Part shown: piece after piece, positions 1 to 12,179 of the stretch
How the letters are laid out: every line of letters begins with the position of its first letter
Position numbering within the stretch: the stretch's first letter is position 1
NCBI GenBank assembly: GCA_001556995.1
Contig: LSKF01000050.1
Span: 62,001 to 126,000, forward strand
Origin: Erythrobacteraceae bacterium CCH12-C2
GTDB lineage: Bacteria; Pseudomonadota; Alphaproteobacteria; Sphingomonadales; Sphingomonadaceae
DNA length: 64,000 nucleotides
Reading direction: 5' to 3'
Made by a program: the position numbers and the translations under genes
The notes under the pieces: model-generated
Databases searched by the model: none
Told to the model about the DNA's origin: nothing
Seen by the model: only the letters and a program-made list of their open reading frames with translations

Positions 1-2
1 TG

Positions 3-239
3 TTCGATGACAGCGCCAGCACCGATAGCGAGGAAGACATGGTGCTGGCCCGCGTCAGCCTCGACCGGCTCTTCGCGTTTCTCCCTGCCAAGCAGGCCGA
101 AGCGATCGAGCTGGTCAAGATTGGCGGTCTTTCGATCGAGGAGGCCTCCCGTGCCAGCGGCCAGAGCGAAAGCCTGGTCAAAGTCAACATCCACCGCGGC
201 CTGAAAAAGCTCGCCGCGCTTGTCGAGAAAGCCGAATAA
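3..239 (+). pseudogene. ECF sigma factor, 3' part only (cut by window edge)
   Basis: This is the C-terminal 78 residues of the ECF sigma factor whose complete twin is at 31480-32010. It carries the end of the linker and the region 4 helix-turn-helix (IGGLSIEEASRASGQSESLVK). The truncation is caused by the window start, not by a mutation. The stop codon is one base upstream of the nrsF-like start, as in the intact copy. Confidence 0.9.
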
Positions 240-240
240 G

Positions 241-894
241 ATGTCCCAAACCCCCAGCCGTGCCGCGCTGATCGCCGCGCTTGTCGATGATACGGTCCCG
301 GTCCGCCGCGTTCATCCCGGTGAAGGGGCCGCACTGGTCGCGCTGGCGACGCTGACGGCGGCGCTGGGGATGATCGCGCTGTTCGATTACTGGCGCGGGA
401 TCACCTCGGGGCAGGCATCCCCTTTCTTCTGGATCACCAATGGCCTGCTGCTGCTACTGGGTGCCGCAAGCACGGCGGCGCTGGTGGTGGGCGCGCTCCC
501 CCGGGTCGGAGCGCGCCCCAACGCCCCTGCATGGACGCTGGCGATGCTGGGCGTGCTGCCGCTGGCGGCGCTGATCCAGATCGCGAAGGCGCCGGAAATG
601 CACGCCCACACCGGGCTTATTGATCCCTATGGCTGGCACTGCGTCACGGCATCGCTGACAGCCGCAATGGTGGTGGGCGCGGCGTCGGTGCTGTTCCTGC
701 GCCGCGCCGCGCCGGTGGCGATCACGCGGCAGGCGTGGCTGACGGGCCTCGCGGCAGGATCGCTGGGTTCGCTCGCCTTGGGCATGACCTGCCCGCTCGA
801 CGGGATTGCGCATCTGGGCATCTGGCACGTGGCCCCCGTCCCGCTCGCGGCACTGGCCGCGCGGTTCATCGTGCCGCCGCTGATCCGCTGGTAG
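241..894 (+). CDS. NrsF-type membrane anti-sigma factor (DUF1109)
   Basis: The protein has 217 residues and about six hydrophobic segments, with a short cytoplasmic N-terminus ([19 protein letters not shown]) typical of the sigma-binding end of DUF1109/NrsF proteins. Two cysteines, in the motifs YGWHC (about residue 131) and GMTCPLDG (about residue 181), match in spacing and setting the conserved pair that NrsF uses to sense heavy metals or oxidants in Caulobacter. The likely role is to hold the ECF sigma factor encoded just upstream at the inner membrane until the cysteines react. I start at the ATG one base after the sigma factor stop; a start seven codons earlier would lie inside the sigma gene. 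The family call is firm; the inducing signal is inferred. Twin at 30825-31478. Confidence 0.85.
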   Translation: MSQTPSRAALIAALVDDTVPVRRVHPGEGAALVALATLTAALGMIALFDYWRGITSGQASPFFWITNGLLLLLGAASTAALVVGALPRVGARPNAPAWTLAMLGVLPLAALIQIAKAPEMHAHTGLIDPYGWHCVTASLTAAMVVGAASVLFLRRAAPVAITRQAWLTGLAAGSLGSLALGMTCPLDGIAHLGIWHVAPVPLAALAARFIVPPLIRW

Positions 895-944
895 GCGCCT
901 CACGGTCATTGCTCCGTCACGCACAGGCGGTTATAGGCGAGCTT

Positions 945-2102
945 ATGTCTTCCATTCGGCCCTGGCGCACAATCGAACGGCGCAAATGTCGCCAGATCAT
1001 GGTGGGGAATGTCCCCGTGGGCGGCGATGCGCCCATCTCGGTGCAGACCATGACCAATACCCCCACCGAGGACGTGAAGGCGACGATCGACCAGATCCGC
1101 CGCTGCGAAGAGGTGGGCGCGGACATCATCCGCGTGTCGTGCCCGACCGAGGAATCGACTCGTAATTTCAAACAGATCACCCGCGCCGCGCGCATCCCGG
1201 TGGTGGCTGACATCCACTTCCATTACAAGCGTGCGCTCGAAGCGGCTGACGCGGGCGCGGCGTGCCTGCGCATCAACCCCGGCAATATCGGCTCGGCCGA
1301 CCGGGTCGCCGAAGTGGTGCGCGCCGCCAAGGCCAATGGCTGCGCGATCCGCATCGGGGTGAATGCTGGGAGCCTCGAAAAAGACCTCCTCGAAAAATAC
1401 GGCGAGCCCTGCCCTGAAGCACTGATTGAAAGCGCGCTTGATCACATCAAGCTGTTGCAGGACCACGATTTCCACGAATTCAAGGTGGCGGTGAAGGCGT
1501 CTGACGTGTTCCTCGCGGTGGCGGCCTACATGGGCCTCGCCGAAGCGGTCGATTGCCCGCTGCATCTCGGTATCACCGAGGCGGGCGGGTTGATCGGCGG
1601 CACGGTCAAATCCTCGATCGGGATGGGCAGCCTGCTGTGGGCGGGGATCGGCGACACCATCCGCGTCAGCCTCTCGGCCGAGCCCGAGGAAGAGATCAAG
1701 GTCGGCTACCACATGCTCAAGACGCTGGGTCTTCGCACCCGCGGCGTGCGCGTGGTGTCGTGCCCCTCTTGCTCGCGGCAGGGTTTTGACGTGATCCGCA
1801 CGGTCGAGACGCTGGAAAAGCGGCTTGAACACATCAAGACCCCGATGAGCCTTTCGGTGCTCGGCTGCGTCGTCAACGGCCCCGGCGAGGCGCGCGAAAC
1901 CGATATCGGCCTCACCGGCGGCGGCAACGGCAAGCATATGGTGTATCTGTCGGGCATGAAGGCCCATGCCATCGACGACGAGGCGATGCTCGATCACATC
2001 GTCAAGCTGGTCGAGGAAAAGGCCGCCGCCATCGAAGCGGGTGAGGCGACCGCCTTCGATCCCCACGCCGCCCCGCCGCAGCCTGCCGAAGCCGCCGAGT
2101 GA
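945..2102 (+). CDS. ispG: 4-hydroxy-3-methylbut-2-en-1-yl diphosphate synthase (IspG/GcpE)
   Basis: IspG converts 2-C-methylerythritol 2,4-cyclodiphosphate to HMBPP in the MEP isoprenoid pathway, in the cytoplasm. The 385-residue protein has the bacterial two-domain form: an N-terminal TIM barrel ([19 protein letters not shown] near residues 18-36) and a C-terminal iron-sulfur domain with Cys273, Cys276, Cys308 and Glu315 as the [4Fe-4S] ligands ([14 protein letters not shown]). The last 20 residues are an Ala/Pro-rich tail. An in-frame extension of 70 codons upstream overlaps the preceding gene and is rejected; ATG 945 gives the normal N-terminus. Its stop overlaps the GTG of the next gene in GTGA, so the two are probably translationally coupled. 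Twin at 29617-30774. Confidence 0.97.
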   Translation: MSSIRPWRTIERRKCRQIMVGNVPVGGDAPISVQTMTNTPTEDVKATIDQIRRCEEVGADIIRVSCPTEESTRNFKQITRAARIPVVADIHFHYKRALEAADAGAACLRINPGNIGSADRVAEVVRAAKANGCAIRIGVNAGSLEKDLLEKYGEPCPEALIESALDHIKLLQDHDFHEFKVAVKASDVFLAVAAYMGLAEAVDCPLHLGITEAGGLIGGTVKSSIGMGSLLWAGIGDTIRVSLSAEPEEEIKVGYHMLKTLGLRTRGVRVVSCPSCSRQGFDVIRTVETLEKRLEHIKTPMSLSVLGCVVNGPGEARETDIGLTGGGNGKHMVYLSGMKAHAIDDEAMLDHIVKLVEEKAAAIEAGEATAFDPHAAPPQPAEAAE

Positions 2103-2620
2103 TCCGCTGCGCGATTGCCGCCAGTCTGGCGCTGATGCTGGCCGCTTGTGCAGGCACCCCTGCGCCCAAGGCTGCTGCTGACGCCGCCCACCCCGAAGCC
2201 CGCGCCTATGCCGTGAAGGCCGATGCGGCGGCCGACGTCGACGCCGCGCTCACCCGCGCTGCGGCAGGCGGCAAGCGCGTGCTGCTGGTGATGGGCGCAA
2301 ACTGGTGCCACGATAGCCGCGCGCTGGCCGGATGGCTCGAAACCCCGCGCTTCGCCGCGCTGGTCGCCGAGCGCTACGAGCTGGTGTTCGTCAACGTCGG
2401 GATGCCGCAATCGGGGGACGGGCATAATCTCGATATCGCCCGGCGCTTTGGCCTCGCGGACTTCCCCGGCACCCCGGCGCTGCTGGTGCTGACGCCTGAG
2501 GGCAAAGCAATGAACCTCGATACGGCAGCCAGCTGGCGCAACGCCGCCAGCCGCAGTGAGGACGCGATCTTCGCGGAACTCGCCGCGCTGGCCGAGGCTG
2601 CGCCGCCCGCCGCACTCTGA
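2099..2620 (+). CDS. Thioredoxin-like lipoprotein
   Basis: The 173-residue product starts with a lipoprotein signal ([17 protein letters not shown]; lipobox LAAC, lipidated Cys17), so it should sit on the periplasmic side of a membrane. The rest is a thioredoxin-like fold: a strand [13 protein letters not shown], where the usual CxxC is reduced to CxxS (WCHDS), and the cis-Pro loop [10 protein letters not shown]. With one cysteine it could act as a mixed-disulfide isomerase or reductase, or bind rather than reduce. Start is GTG, overlapping the ispG stop by four bases. Coupling with ispG is clear, but I know of no functional link between them. Twin at 29099-29620. Confidence 0.75.
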   Translation: MIRCAIAASLALMLAACAGTPAPKAAADAAHPEARAYAVKADAAADVDAALTRAAAGGKRVLLVMGANWCHDSRALAGWLETPRFAALVAERYELVFVNVGMPQSGDGHNLDIARRFGLADFPGTPALLVLTPEGKAMNLDTAASWRNAASRSEDAIFAELAALAEAAPPAAL

Positions 2621-2624
2621 CGCA

Positions 2625-3176
2625 ATGTTCGCCGCCCTGCTCCTCGCGCTCGCGCTGGCGATGGATGCCTTTGCCGTCGCGCTCACGCAGGGGGCGCGGT
2701 TTCGCCCCGGATGGGGCGGCGGGGCGGCCATCGCGCTGACCTTCGGGGTGTTTCAGGGGGTCATGCCGCTCATCGGTTGGGGGATCGGGGCTGTCGCCTT
2801 TGCCTATGTCGCGGCGGTCGATCACTGGATCGCGTTCGGATTGCTCACTTTCCTCGGTCTGCGGATGCTGGGCGGGCATGTGGGCGAGGAGGAAGCCGCC
2901 CATGCCCTCACCGGCAAGGCGCTGATGATCGCAGGCGTCGCCACCAGCGTCGATGCGCTCGCCGCAGGGATCACGCTGCCGACGCTGACCATGGCCCCAC
3001 CGCTCGCCGCTGGGCTGATCGGGGTGGTTACTTTCGCGCTCAGCGCCGCAGGGGTGATGCTGGGGCGGATCGCCGGGGATCGCTGGGGCGCATGGGCCGA
3101 GCGTGCAGGCGGCGTGATCCTGATCGGGCTGGGGGCCAAGATCCTCGCGGAACACACAGGCTGGCTGCCGGGTTAA
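2625..3176 (+). CDS. mntP: Manganese efflux pump MntP
   Basis: This is a 183-residue inner-membrane protein with six hydrophobic helices. The two signature acidic helices of MntP are present: [12 protein letters not shown] near residue 10 and [12 protein letters not shown] near residue 107. MntP exports Mn2+ and protects against manganese overload. ATG 2625 lies four bases after the preceding stop and gives the standard N-terminus. It sits in the same-strand run that starts with the metal/oxidant-type sigma-NrsF pair, so shared regulation is possible but unproven. No mntP-type riboswitch is visible, as there is almost no leader. Twin at 28543-29094. Confidence 0.9.
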   Translation: MFAALLLALALAMDAFAVALTQGARFRPGWGGGAAIALTFGVFQGVMPLIGWGIGAVAFAYVAAVDHWIAFGLLTFLGLRMLGGHVGEEEAAHALTGKALMIAGVATSVDALAAGITLPTLTMAPPLAAGLIGVVTFALSAAGVMLGRIAGDRWGAWAERAGGVILIGLGAKILAEHTGWLPG

Positions 3177-3183
3177 GGCGGCG

Positions 3184-4098
3184 ATGCTCCACGTCGTCCA
3201 CCACGCCGACTACATGGCTCCGCGGCCCGAGCGGGGGTCGTTCCGGTTCGACAAGTATTACCTCGTGATGGAGGAACTGCGCGCCAGCGGTGCGCCGATC
3301 ACCGAACACGCGCCTGAGCCCATGCCGAGGGAATGGCTCGAAGCGGTGCATTGCCCTGACTACGTCGATCAGGTGTTCCGCGCCGCAGTCCCGCGCGAGA
3401 AAGAGCGCCGGATCGGCTTTCCCGTCACCCCGGCGATCACCAGCCGCGTGCGACACACCAATGGCGGCACCTGGCTTGCCGCGCAGCTGGCCCGCACCCA
3501 AGGCTATGCCGCCAACTCCGCTGCCGGGAGCCACCACGCGCTGCATGACACCGGGGCAGGCTATTGCGTGTTCAACGACCTCGCTGTCACCGCCAACCGC
3601 CTGGTTGCGGAAGGCCACGCCGCGCGAGTATTGATCGTCGACCTTGATGTGCATCAGGGCGATGGCACCGCCAGCCTCACCGCCGGGCGCACCGACATCT
3701 TCACCCTCTCGCTCCACGCGGAAAAGAACTTCCCGGTCAGGAAGGCCCGTTCCAGCCGCGATGTCGGCCTGCCCGATGGGGTGGATGATGATGGGTATAT
3801 GGAAGCGCTCACCCGCCACTTGCTAGAAGTGATGGCAGACTTTGCTCCCGATTTCGTGCTCTATCAGGCGGGCGTTGATCCGCATGTCGAGGACAAGCTC
3901 GGGCGGCTGGCGCTGACCGACGCGGGATTGGACGCGCGTGACCGCTTCGTTGTCGGGTCATGCCGCAGTCGTGGCCTGCCCGTCGCCAGCGCATTGGGCG
4001 GCGGTTACGGCGATGATGCGCGGTTGGTCGCCGCACGCCATGCGCGCTCAATGCTGGCGATGGCGGCCGAAAATGCACGCGCCGCCCCGCCCGCTTGA
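3184..4098 (+). CDS. Histone deacetylase family (AcuC/acetylpolyamine-type) hydrolase
   Basis: The 304-residue protein is a zinc-dependent amidohydrolase of the histone deacetylase superfamily. Visible are the histidine pair in GSHHALHD (residues 116-122), the zinc motif DLDVHQGDG (Asp155 and His157 as likely ligands), the second aspartate in LYQAGVDPH, and the C-terminal catalytic tyrosine in LGGGYGDD. The Q in VHQGDG, where class I enzymes have a second His, fits the AcuC/class IV-like bacterial branch. Substrates in bacteria include acetylated proteins, acetylpolyamines and small amides; which applies here cannot be told. It starts seven bases after mntP. Twin at 27621-28535. Confidence 0.85.
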   Translation: MLHVVHHADYMAPRPERGSFRFDKYYLVMEELRASGAPITEHAPEPMPREWLEAVHCPDYVDQVFRAAVPREKERRIGFPVTPAITSRVRHTNGGTWLAAQLARTQGYAANSAAGSHHALHDTGAGYCVFNDLAVTANRLVAEGHAARVLIVDLDVHQGDGTASLTAGRTDIFTLSLHAEKNFPVRKARSSRDVGLPDGVDDDGYMEALTRHLLEVMADFAPDFVLYQAGVDPHVEDKLGRLALTDAGLDARDRFVVGSCRSRGLPVASALGGGYGDDARLVAARHARSMLAMAAENARAAPPA

Positions 4099-4134
4099 TG
4101 CTATGCCACCCGGCAAGCACTCGCGGGGGATAGA

Positions 4135-5601
4135 ATGACCGACTTCACCACAGACTACCTGATCGTCGGCGCGGGCGCAGTCGGCCTCGCCTTTGCCGAC
4201 ACGCTGCTCGATGAAGACCCCGATTGCCATATCACCTTCGTCGACAAGCACGCGCGCCCCGGCGGGCATTGGAACGATGCCTATTCCTTTGTCGCGCTGC
4301 ACCAGCCATCGGCCTTTTACGGCGTCAATTCGATGGCTTTTCCGAGCGAACAAATCGACGATCACGGCCCCAACCAGGGGCTCTATGCGCTCGCCAGCGG
4401 GGCTGAGGTCACCGCCTATTTCGAGCGGGTGATGAACCACCGCCTGCTGCCGAGCGGCCGGGTGGCCTATCATCGGCTCAGCGCCTTTACGGGCCGGGAC
4501 GAGACCGGCACCGCACGGATCAAAGGCGTGCTCTCGGGCGAGGAGCACACGATCACCGTGCGCCGCAAGCTGGTGGATGCGACCTTTTATCAGACCTCGG
4601 TGCCCTCCACCCACAAACGCGCCTTCGCAGTGGATGAGGGTGTCGCGATCACCATCCCCGGCGGCTTGCCTGACTTGTGGAAAGACCCTGCGCGCATCCC
4701 CGGCCACTTCGTCATCTTGGGCGGCGGCAAGACCGCGATGGACACTGGCGTCTGGCTGATCGAGGCCGGGGTCGCGCCCGACCGCATTCACTGGGTGCGC
4801 CCACGCGACAGCTGGCTCAACAACCGCAAATATGTCCAACCGGGCGAGGAATTCCTCGCCGCGACGGTCGAAAGCCAGATCGCCCACCTCAAGGCTTTCG
4901 CCGAGGCGAAGGATGGCCACGGGGTGTTCGAAGCGCTCGAGCGCGGCGGGTATATGCTGCGGATCGACCCTGATGTGCGGCCGGAGATGTATCACTACGC
5001 CGTGATCTCCGAAGGCGAGATCGCGCTGCTCAGGCAGATCACCCAAGTCATCCGCGCAGGCCGCGTGACGCGGATCACACGCGGCGCGCTGCACTTCGGC
5101 GAGGCAACGCACGCCGTGCCCGAAGACGCCCTGTTCATCGATTGCACCGCCCGCGCGGTGCCCTTCACGGCTGAGGCCAACAGCGGGCCGCAGTTTCGCG
5201 GCGACACGATTGTGCTCCAACCCGTCACTGTGCCGCTGGTGACCTTCAGCGCCGCTCTCACCGCGTTTCTCGAAGCGCATTACCCGGATGATGCGACCAA
5301 AAACCAGCTCGCCTGCTCCGGCGCGCTGACCGACACGCCTGAGACCTTCCCCTATGCCTTCATGATGAACCTGATGAACCGCGGCACCTGGTCGCAGACG
5401 CCCGAGATCGCGGCGTGGCTGGCGAAGTCGCGGCTTGACCCGACCGGTCCGACCGTCGCGCGGATGATTGCGGCGGGCGACCCGCGGCTGGCGGCGCTCA
5501 GCGGGTTCCGGGACGCGGTGAAGGAGGCGATGCCGGCGGTGATCCGCCTCGGCATGGCGGCCAAGGCCATCCACGAAACGGGCCACCATCCCACGACCTG
5601 A
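4135..5601 (+). CDS. FAD/NAD(P)-binding oxidoreductase
   Basis: This 488-residue flavoprotein has an N-terminal dinucleotide fold (LIVGAGAVGLAFAD, residues 9-22), a PGGHWND segment like that of flavin-dependent monooxygenases, and a second nucleotide-binding glycine motif (FVILGGGKTAMD) near residue 190, as expected for NAD(P)H binding. The arrangement resembles class B flavoprotein monooxygenases and related reductases, but I do not see the complete Baeyer-Villiger fingerprint, so the substrate is unknown. It begins 36 bases after the deacetylase gene on the same strand. Twin at 26118-27584. Confidence 0.75.
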   Translation: MTDFTTDYLIVGAGAVGLAFADTLLDEDPDCHITFVDKHARPGGHWNDAYSFVALHQPSAFYGVNSMAFPSEQIDDHGPNQGLYALASGAEVTAYFERVMNHRLLPSGRVAYHRLSAFTGRDETGTARIKGVLSGEEHTITVRRKLVDATFYQTSVPSTHKRAFAVDEGVAITIPGGLPDLWKDPARIPGHFVILGGGKTAMDTGVWLIEAGVAPDRIHWVRPRDSWLNNRKYVQPGEEFLAATVESQIAHLKAFAEAKDGHGVFEALERGGYMLRIDPDVRPEMYHYAVISEGEIALLRQITQVIRAGRVTRITRGALHFGEATHAVPEDALFIDCTARAVPFTAEANSGPQFRGDTIVLQPVTVPLVTFSAALTAFLEAHYPDDATKNQLACSGALTDTPETFPYAFMMNLMNRGTWSQTPEIAAWLAKSRLDPTGPTVARMIAAGDPRLAALSGFRDAVKEAMPAVIRLGMAAKAIHETGHHPTT

Positions 5602-5680
5602 CGCGGAACTGCGACGAATTGTGCACCCAGGGCATTTGCGGTATTGGGAACGCACGTCTGGCACGGTATGTTACAAGACA

Positions 5681-6382
5681 ATGAAGCGGCGCGACCTTCT
5701 CAAAGGCACTCTGGCAGCAGGGGCGGCACTGGCCTTGCCATCGCGCCTGTTTGCCTCCGTCGCGCCCGGCCCCCCGCGTGATCGCATCCTGTTCGGTATT
5801 GCGCAGCGCGAGTTGGCCCGCGCAGGCGACGCGATCTGGAAGCGCGACATTGTCGGCATTGCCGATTTCGGGCTCCATTCGGCGAAACCCCGGTTCCACT
5901 TCGTCAATCTCGAACGCGGCGAGGTGCAGTCCTATCACGTCAGCCACGGCACCGGCTCGGACTATCAGCATGACGGCTGGCTCAAGCAATTCTCGAACAC
6001 CGAAGGCTCCAACGCTACCAGCCGCGGGGCTTATGTGACGTGGGAATGGTACAAGGGTCGCTATGGCACCTCGGTGCGGCTGGGCGGGCTGGACGAGACC
6101 AACAACGCCGCGCTGCGCCGCTACATCGTGATGCACCGCGCTGACTATGCTGAGCCTGCGCATCTCGAACGCTGGGGCCGCTTGGGGCGCTCCAACGGGT
6201 GCTTTGCCATGGGCGAAGAACAGTTCCGCATCGCGCTGATGAACCTGTCGGGTGGGCGGCTGCTGTTTGCCGATTCGCTCGGGCTGGAGGAGGATGGCAG
6301 CATCCAGCCGCTTCCCGAACTAGCGATGTTCGAGCGCGCGCCGCTCGATCTCGGTGCTCGCCCTTCGCTCAGCGCATACTGA
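5681..6382 (+). CDS. Exported murein L,D-transpeptidase catalytic-domain protein
   Basis: The 233-residue protein carries a twin-arginine type signal (MKRRDLLKGTLAAGAALALP), implying Tat export. The mature part matches the YkuD_2 family of L,D-transpeptidase-like proteins: the strand RFHFVNLERGEVQSYHVSHG, a histidine in IVMHRADYA (His152) and the nucleophile in GRSNGCFA (Cys174). Proteins of this type are predicted to act on peptidoglycan cross-links; activity of this subfamily is little studied. I prefer ATG 5681, because the longer reading adds a 20-residue leader before the Tat motif. A second, canonical L,D-transpeptidase lies convergently at 6886-8250. Twin at 25337-26038. Confidence 0.8.
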   Translation: MKRRDLLKGTLAAGAALALPSRLFASVAPGPPRDRILFGIAQRELARAGDAIWKRDIVGIADFGLHSAKPRFHFVNLERGEVQSYHVSHGTGSDYQHDGWLKQFSNTEGSNATSRGAYVTWEWYKGRYGTSVRLGGLDETNNAALRRYIVMHRADYAEPAHLERWGRLGRSNGCFAMGEEQFRIALMNLSGGRLLFADSLGLEEDGSIQPLPELAMFERAPLDLGARPSLSAY

Positions 6383-6385
6383 GGC

Positions 6386-6889
6386 GTGGCTTACCGGCCC
6401 AGTTATGCCGGGTTTGACCTCAATGCCGGATCGGCCTTTGCTGGCGTGCTTCCCGCCAGTTTTCAGGCGGCGGTGATTGGTACGGGGCTGACGCTGGCTT
6501 GGATTGCGGCGACGGCGGTGATTGCCAAGGGACTGCCTGACCCCATCGTTGCTCTGCAAATGGCTCTGGGCGGGCTTATGGTAGCAATCCTTCCGATCAT
6601 CATCGCCACGGTCTTTTGCGCCATCTACATCGGGGTTGTCGGCGTACCGATAGCCGCTTTGTTCGGGGCTCGGCTCGACACGCCGGCAGGCCTTGCGGTT
6701 GCGATCGGCGCGGCGCTGGCGACCGGGCTTGCCGCGATGGTTGTCTTCGGGTTCCGGCCGCTGTTCGGAGAGGTCGACTGGCAGTTTGCCTTGATGGTGT
6801 TCGCCTATGCCCTGCCCGCCGGATTGCTTTACCGCCGCGCTGTACTCGCCGCGCGGCAGATCAGCCCCTTTGCCGAGCCTCCCGCTTAA
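6386..6889 (+). CDS. Small integral membrane protein, unknown
   Basis: This 167-residue protein has about four hydrophobic helices (around residues 22-46, 55-85, 97-120 and 130-150). It has no motif I recognise. It starts with GTG three bases after the preceding L,D-transpeptidase-like gene, so it is probably in the same transcript. Its stop codon overlaps by three bases, on the opposite strand, the stop of the YcbB-type transpeptidase gene. The position between two peptidoglycan genes suggests an envelope role, but that is only context. Twin at 24830-25333. Confidence 0.6.
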   Translation: MAYRPSYAGFDLNAGSAFAGVLPASFQAAVIGTGLTLAWIAATAVIAKGLPDPIVALQMALGGLMVAILPIIIATVFCAIYIGVVGVPIAALFGARLDTPAGLAVAIGAALATGLAAMVVFGFRPLFGEVDWQFALMVFAYALPAGLLYRRAVLAARQISPFAEPPA

Positions 6890-8250
6890 CTATCCTGCAG
6901 GTCGTCCTCGATGACGATCACCTCGTCGTCGATCGCGTTGCTACGGTTCCTCACCCGTGGCTTGTCGAGGCTTGCGAGGACCGGGGCGTCGCGGCCATAG
7001 ATGTCGGCGAAGGTCGCCATTTGGCCGTTGATGTCGGACGCCATGGTGAAATAGGTGATGTAGGCGGGCCACTGCTTTTCCAGCATCACCTTGGTGTATT
7101 TGCCCGATTGCGAGATCGCGACCGCTTCCTCCTTGGTCGCGCCCTTGCCCACGATCGCCATGGTCATCGCCAGTTCCAGCGCCCGCTCGGTGCGCACGCA
7201 GCCGTGGCTCAGCGCGCGGTTATCGTTGGCGAAGAGGTGGCGCGAGGGCGTGTCGTGGAAGAAGATCGCGTGCTCATTGGGCATTTCGAGCTTCATCATG
7301 CCCAGCGAATTGCCCGGCCCGGGCTGCTGCACCACGCTGATATAGCCATTGGCACCCTTGGTCGCGACATAGCCATTGGCCCGCCCCCATGCAGGGTTGG
7401 CGAGCACCCGCGCGCCTAGCCCTTCGCCCTTCACGATCGACTGCGGCACGGTCCAGGTCGGGTTGAACACGACACCTTCGACCATCTCGGCCAATTGGGG
7501 CGTGGCAGTGCGCCCCGGCTTGCCGACAATGGTGCGATAGGTGCTGATGATCCGATCCTTGACCGTCAGGCGCAGCTGGAATTCGGGCACGTTGGTGATC
7601 AGATATTGCGTGCCGAGATCGCGTTGCAGCCAGCGCCAGCGGTCCATGTTGGCGCGGATGAGCTTGCGCTTGTCCGCGTTGCTGGCGGGCGTCTTGGCGA
7701 GCTCGGCGCGCAGCCGGGCGTAATCGGGGTGGGTGGGGTTGAGCTTCGCCAGCGTGCCCGCGATGTCGCCCGTGCTGAGCGCTTCGGTGAGCATATCGCC
7801 GGTGCGATAGGTCTCGCGGTCGGGATCGACCACGAACCATTGCTGTCGCGCTTCCATCGGCGTGCGCCCATCGCGCAGGTCCTCGACGAGCCAGACAAAG
7901 CTTTGCGAGGCGAGCTGATTCAATTCATCGGACGGGCCGGAAGCGAGCGCGACCTTGAGCGGTTCGAGATCGTAATCCTTGGGGTCAAGCCCTTCGGCCC
8001 CGATCCCTTCGATCACGGCAATCAGCTGCGTGGCCTGCGCGACAGTCCACGGCTGGATCAGGGGCGCGGGGGCCTCCATGCCGTCTTGCACCACCGGCTC
8101 GGACACGGTCTGGGGGAAAGCTTGCGAAAACGCGCCACTGGATTGGGGTTGCGACTGCGGCTGGGGCACGCTGCGCTCCTGCGCCAGCGCTGCACTCGCC
8201 ACCAGTGACGCGGTGGCCAATCCGCCTGCGAGTCTGCCCGGGAACTTCAT
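6886..8250 (-). CDS. L,D-transpeptidase, YcbB/LdtD-like
   Basis: The 454-residue protein has an N-terminal signal peptide (MKFPGRLAGGLATASLVASAALAQ), a Pro/Gln-rich linker, a helical domain with a peptidoglycan-binding character (AQATQLIAVIEGIGAEGLDP), and a C-terminal YkuD domain with the active site HDTPSRHLFANDNRALSHGCVR, nucleophile Cys351. This layout is that of the large YcbB/LdtD transpeptidases, which form 3-3 cross-links in the periplasm. I choose the ATG at 8250, which follows a purine-rich AAAAGG, over one eight codons upstream. The C-terminal tail is acidic (DDEVIVIEDDLQDS). It converges on the small membrane protein gene. Twin at 23469-24833. Confidence 0.9.
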   Translation of the reverse strand: MKFPGRLAGGLATASLVASAALAQERSVPQPQSQPQSSGAFSQAFPQTVSEPVVQDGMEAPAPLIQPWTVAQATQLIAVIEGIGAEGLDPKDYDLEPLKVALASGPSDELNQLASQSFVWLVEDLRDGRTPMEARQQWFVVDPDRETYRTGDMLTEALSTGDIAGTLAKLNPTHPDYARLRAELAKTPASNADKRKLIRANMDRWRWLQRDLGTQYLITNVPEFQLRLTVKDRIISTYRTIVGKPGRTATPQLAEMVEGVVFNPTWTVPQSIVKGEGLGARVLANPAWGRANGYVATKGANGYISVVQQPGPGNSLGMMKLEMPNEHAIFFHDTPSRHLFANDNRALSHGCVRTERALELAMTMAIVGKGATKEEAVAISQSGKYTKVMLEKQWPAYITYFTMASDINGQMATFADIYGRDAPVLASLDKPRVRNRSNAIDDEVIVIEDDLQDS

Positions 8251-8463
8251 ATCAAAACTGCCTTTTCGCCCCATGCCGCCAAAGGAGCGGCACTCGATGT
8301 TCTACGCATGATCTTACCCGCTGCGCCCGGCCGCTATCAACCACCTTCGCTTTCGCAGCGATTAATGTGAACAGCCGTGTGCCTATCGGCCACACCAGTC
8401 TTTGTTCGTCTCGGCACGACATTTGGTGACAGCCGGGGCGTGACCTTGGCCGCGCTGACGCCT
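8251..8463. other. Divergent intergenic region
   Basis: This 213-bp stretch separates the divergent starts of the L,D-transpeptidase (minus) and the EamA transporter (plus), so it must hold both promoters. I see no convincing -35/-10 pair, riboswitch or operator. An alternative transporter start extends into it. Twin at 23256-23468. Confidence 0.5.
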
Positions 8464-9369
8464 ATGGCCCGCTGGTCCATGGCGCTGCGTCACCACCCCT
8501 TGCTGCCCTTTGCTGCCGCGTTGGCGGGCGTCGGGTTTCTGTCGCTGATGGATGCCTTCATGAAAGAGGCGGCGCTGCTGGCGGGGGCCTATACCGCCAC
8601 GGTGCTGCGCGCCTTCATCGGGGCCGCGCTGATCGCGCCGGTCTGGTTGTCGCGCGGGCCTGCGATGCCGTCGCGCAGTCTGTGGAAGCTGCATATCGAG
8701 CGCGGGGTGGTGTCCGCCTTCATGGCGCTGACCTTCTTTTATGCGATCACAGTCCTGCCGCTGGCCGAGGCGATTGCCCTCAGCTTCATCGCGCCCCTGA
8801 TCGCGCTTTACCTCGCCCGCGCCCTGCTGGGCGAGACGATCAGCGCCGCCGCCATCGGTGCGAGCCTGCTCGGCTTTGCCGGCACGCTGGTGATCGTCGG
8901 TGGGCGGATCGGGGCCGGGGCCTTTGATGCCGAGGCGGCGCTGGGCGTGGCATCGCTGTTCGTTTCGGCGGTGCTCTACGCCTATAATTTCATCGTCATC
9001 CGGCGGCAGGCGCAGATGGCCGGTGCGCTCGAGATCGCGACCTTCCACTCGGCCTTGAGCGGCATCGTGCTGCTCGCGCTCGCGCCGTTCCTATGGGAGA
9101 CTCCGCCGGGTGAGGCGCTGGTGCCGCTGGTCGTCGCGGCGGGGCTGACGGTGAGCGGTTCTTTCGCCATCGCCTGGGCCTATGCCCGTGCGCCTGCAAG
9201 CGTGCTGGTGCCGACAGAGTATTCCGGCTTTGTCTGGGCAAGCCTGTTCGGATGGCTGTTCTTCCGCGAAGGCGTGACCCTGCCGACGCTGGCGGGAACG
9301 GCGTTGATCGTGGCGGGATGCTGGATCGCCGCCCGGCCAAAGCCGCCTGTAGCCGTCGCCGTAACGTAA
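8464..9369 (+). CDS. EamA/DMT-family transporter
   Basis: This is a 301-residue inner-membrane protein with about ten hydrophobic helices in two homologous EamA halves, each ending in the pattern of these drug/metabolite transporters (LPLAEAIALSFIAPLIALYLARALLGE; APASVLVPTEYSGFVWASLFGWLFFREG). The family exports or imports amino acids, nucleosides and other metabolites; the substrate cannot be predicted. The start is uncertain: ATG 8464 fits best, ATG 8479 is also possible, and an extension to 8377 is unlikely. It ends 129 bp upstream of acnA. Twin at 22350-23255. Confidence 0.85.
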   Translation: MARWSMALRHHPLLPFAAALAGVGFLSLMDAFMKEAALLAGAYTATVLRAFIGAALIAPVWLSRGPAMPSRSLWKLHIERGVVSAFMALTFFYAITVLPLAEAIALSFIAPLIALYLARALLGETISAAAIGASLLGFAGTLVIVGGRIGAGAFDAEAALGVASLFVSAVLYAYNFIVIRRQAQMAGALEIATFHSALSGIVLLALAPFLWETPPGEALVPLVVAAGLTVSGSFAIAWAYARAPASVLVPTEYSGFVWASLFGWLFFREGVTLPTLAGTALIVAGCWIAARPKPPVAVAVT

Positions 9370-9498
9370 GACAAATTGCCAAGGCCGATATGCCCTTGCC
9401 CCCCTTGACCTTGCGCCCCTGAAAGCGCAAGCGCGCACCCGAAACCTGCGCCTTTTGGATCGGGGTGCGGGAACAACCTAACAGGATGGAACCCTCCC

Positions 9499-12171
<2,673 letters not shown>

Positions 12172-12179
12172 GGGATGGC

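Noticed and set aside
906..2066. 386-codon frame antisense to ispG
   Set aside because: Antisense shadow of a real, conserved gene with a His/Asp/Arg-rich composition.
5648..5673. GGAAC-N17-TGTT, an EcfG-like motif before the Tat-exported transpeptidase gene
   Set aside because: The -10 match is poor and it lies only seven bases before the chosen start codon.
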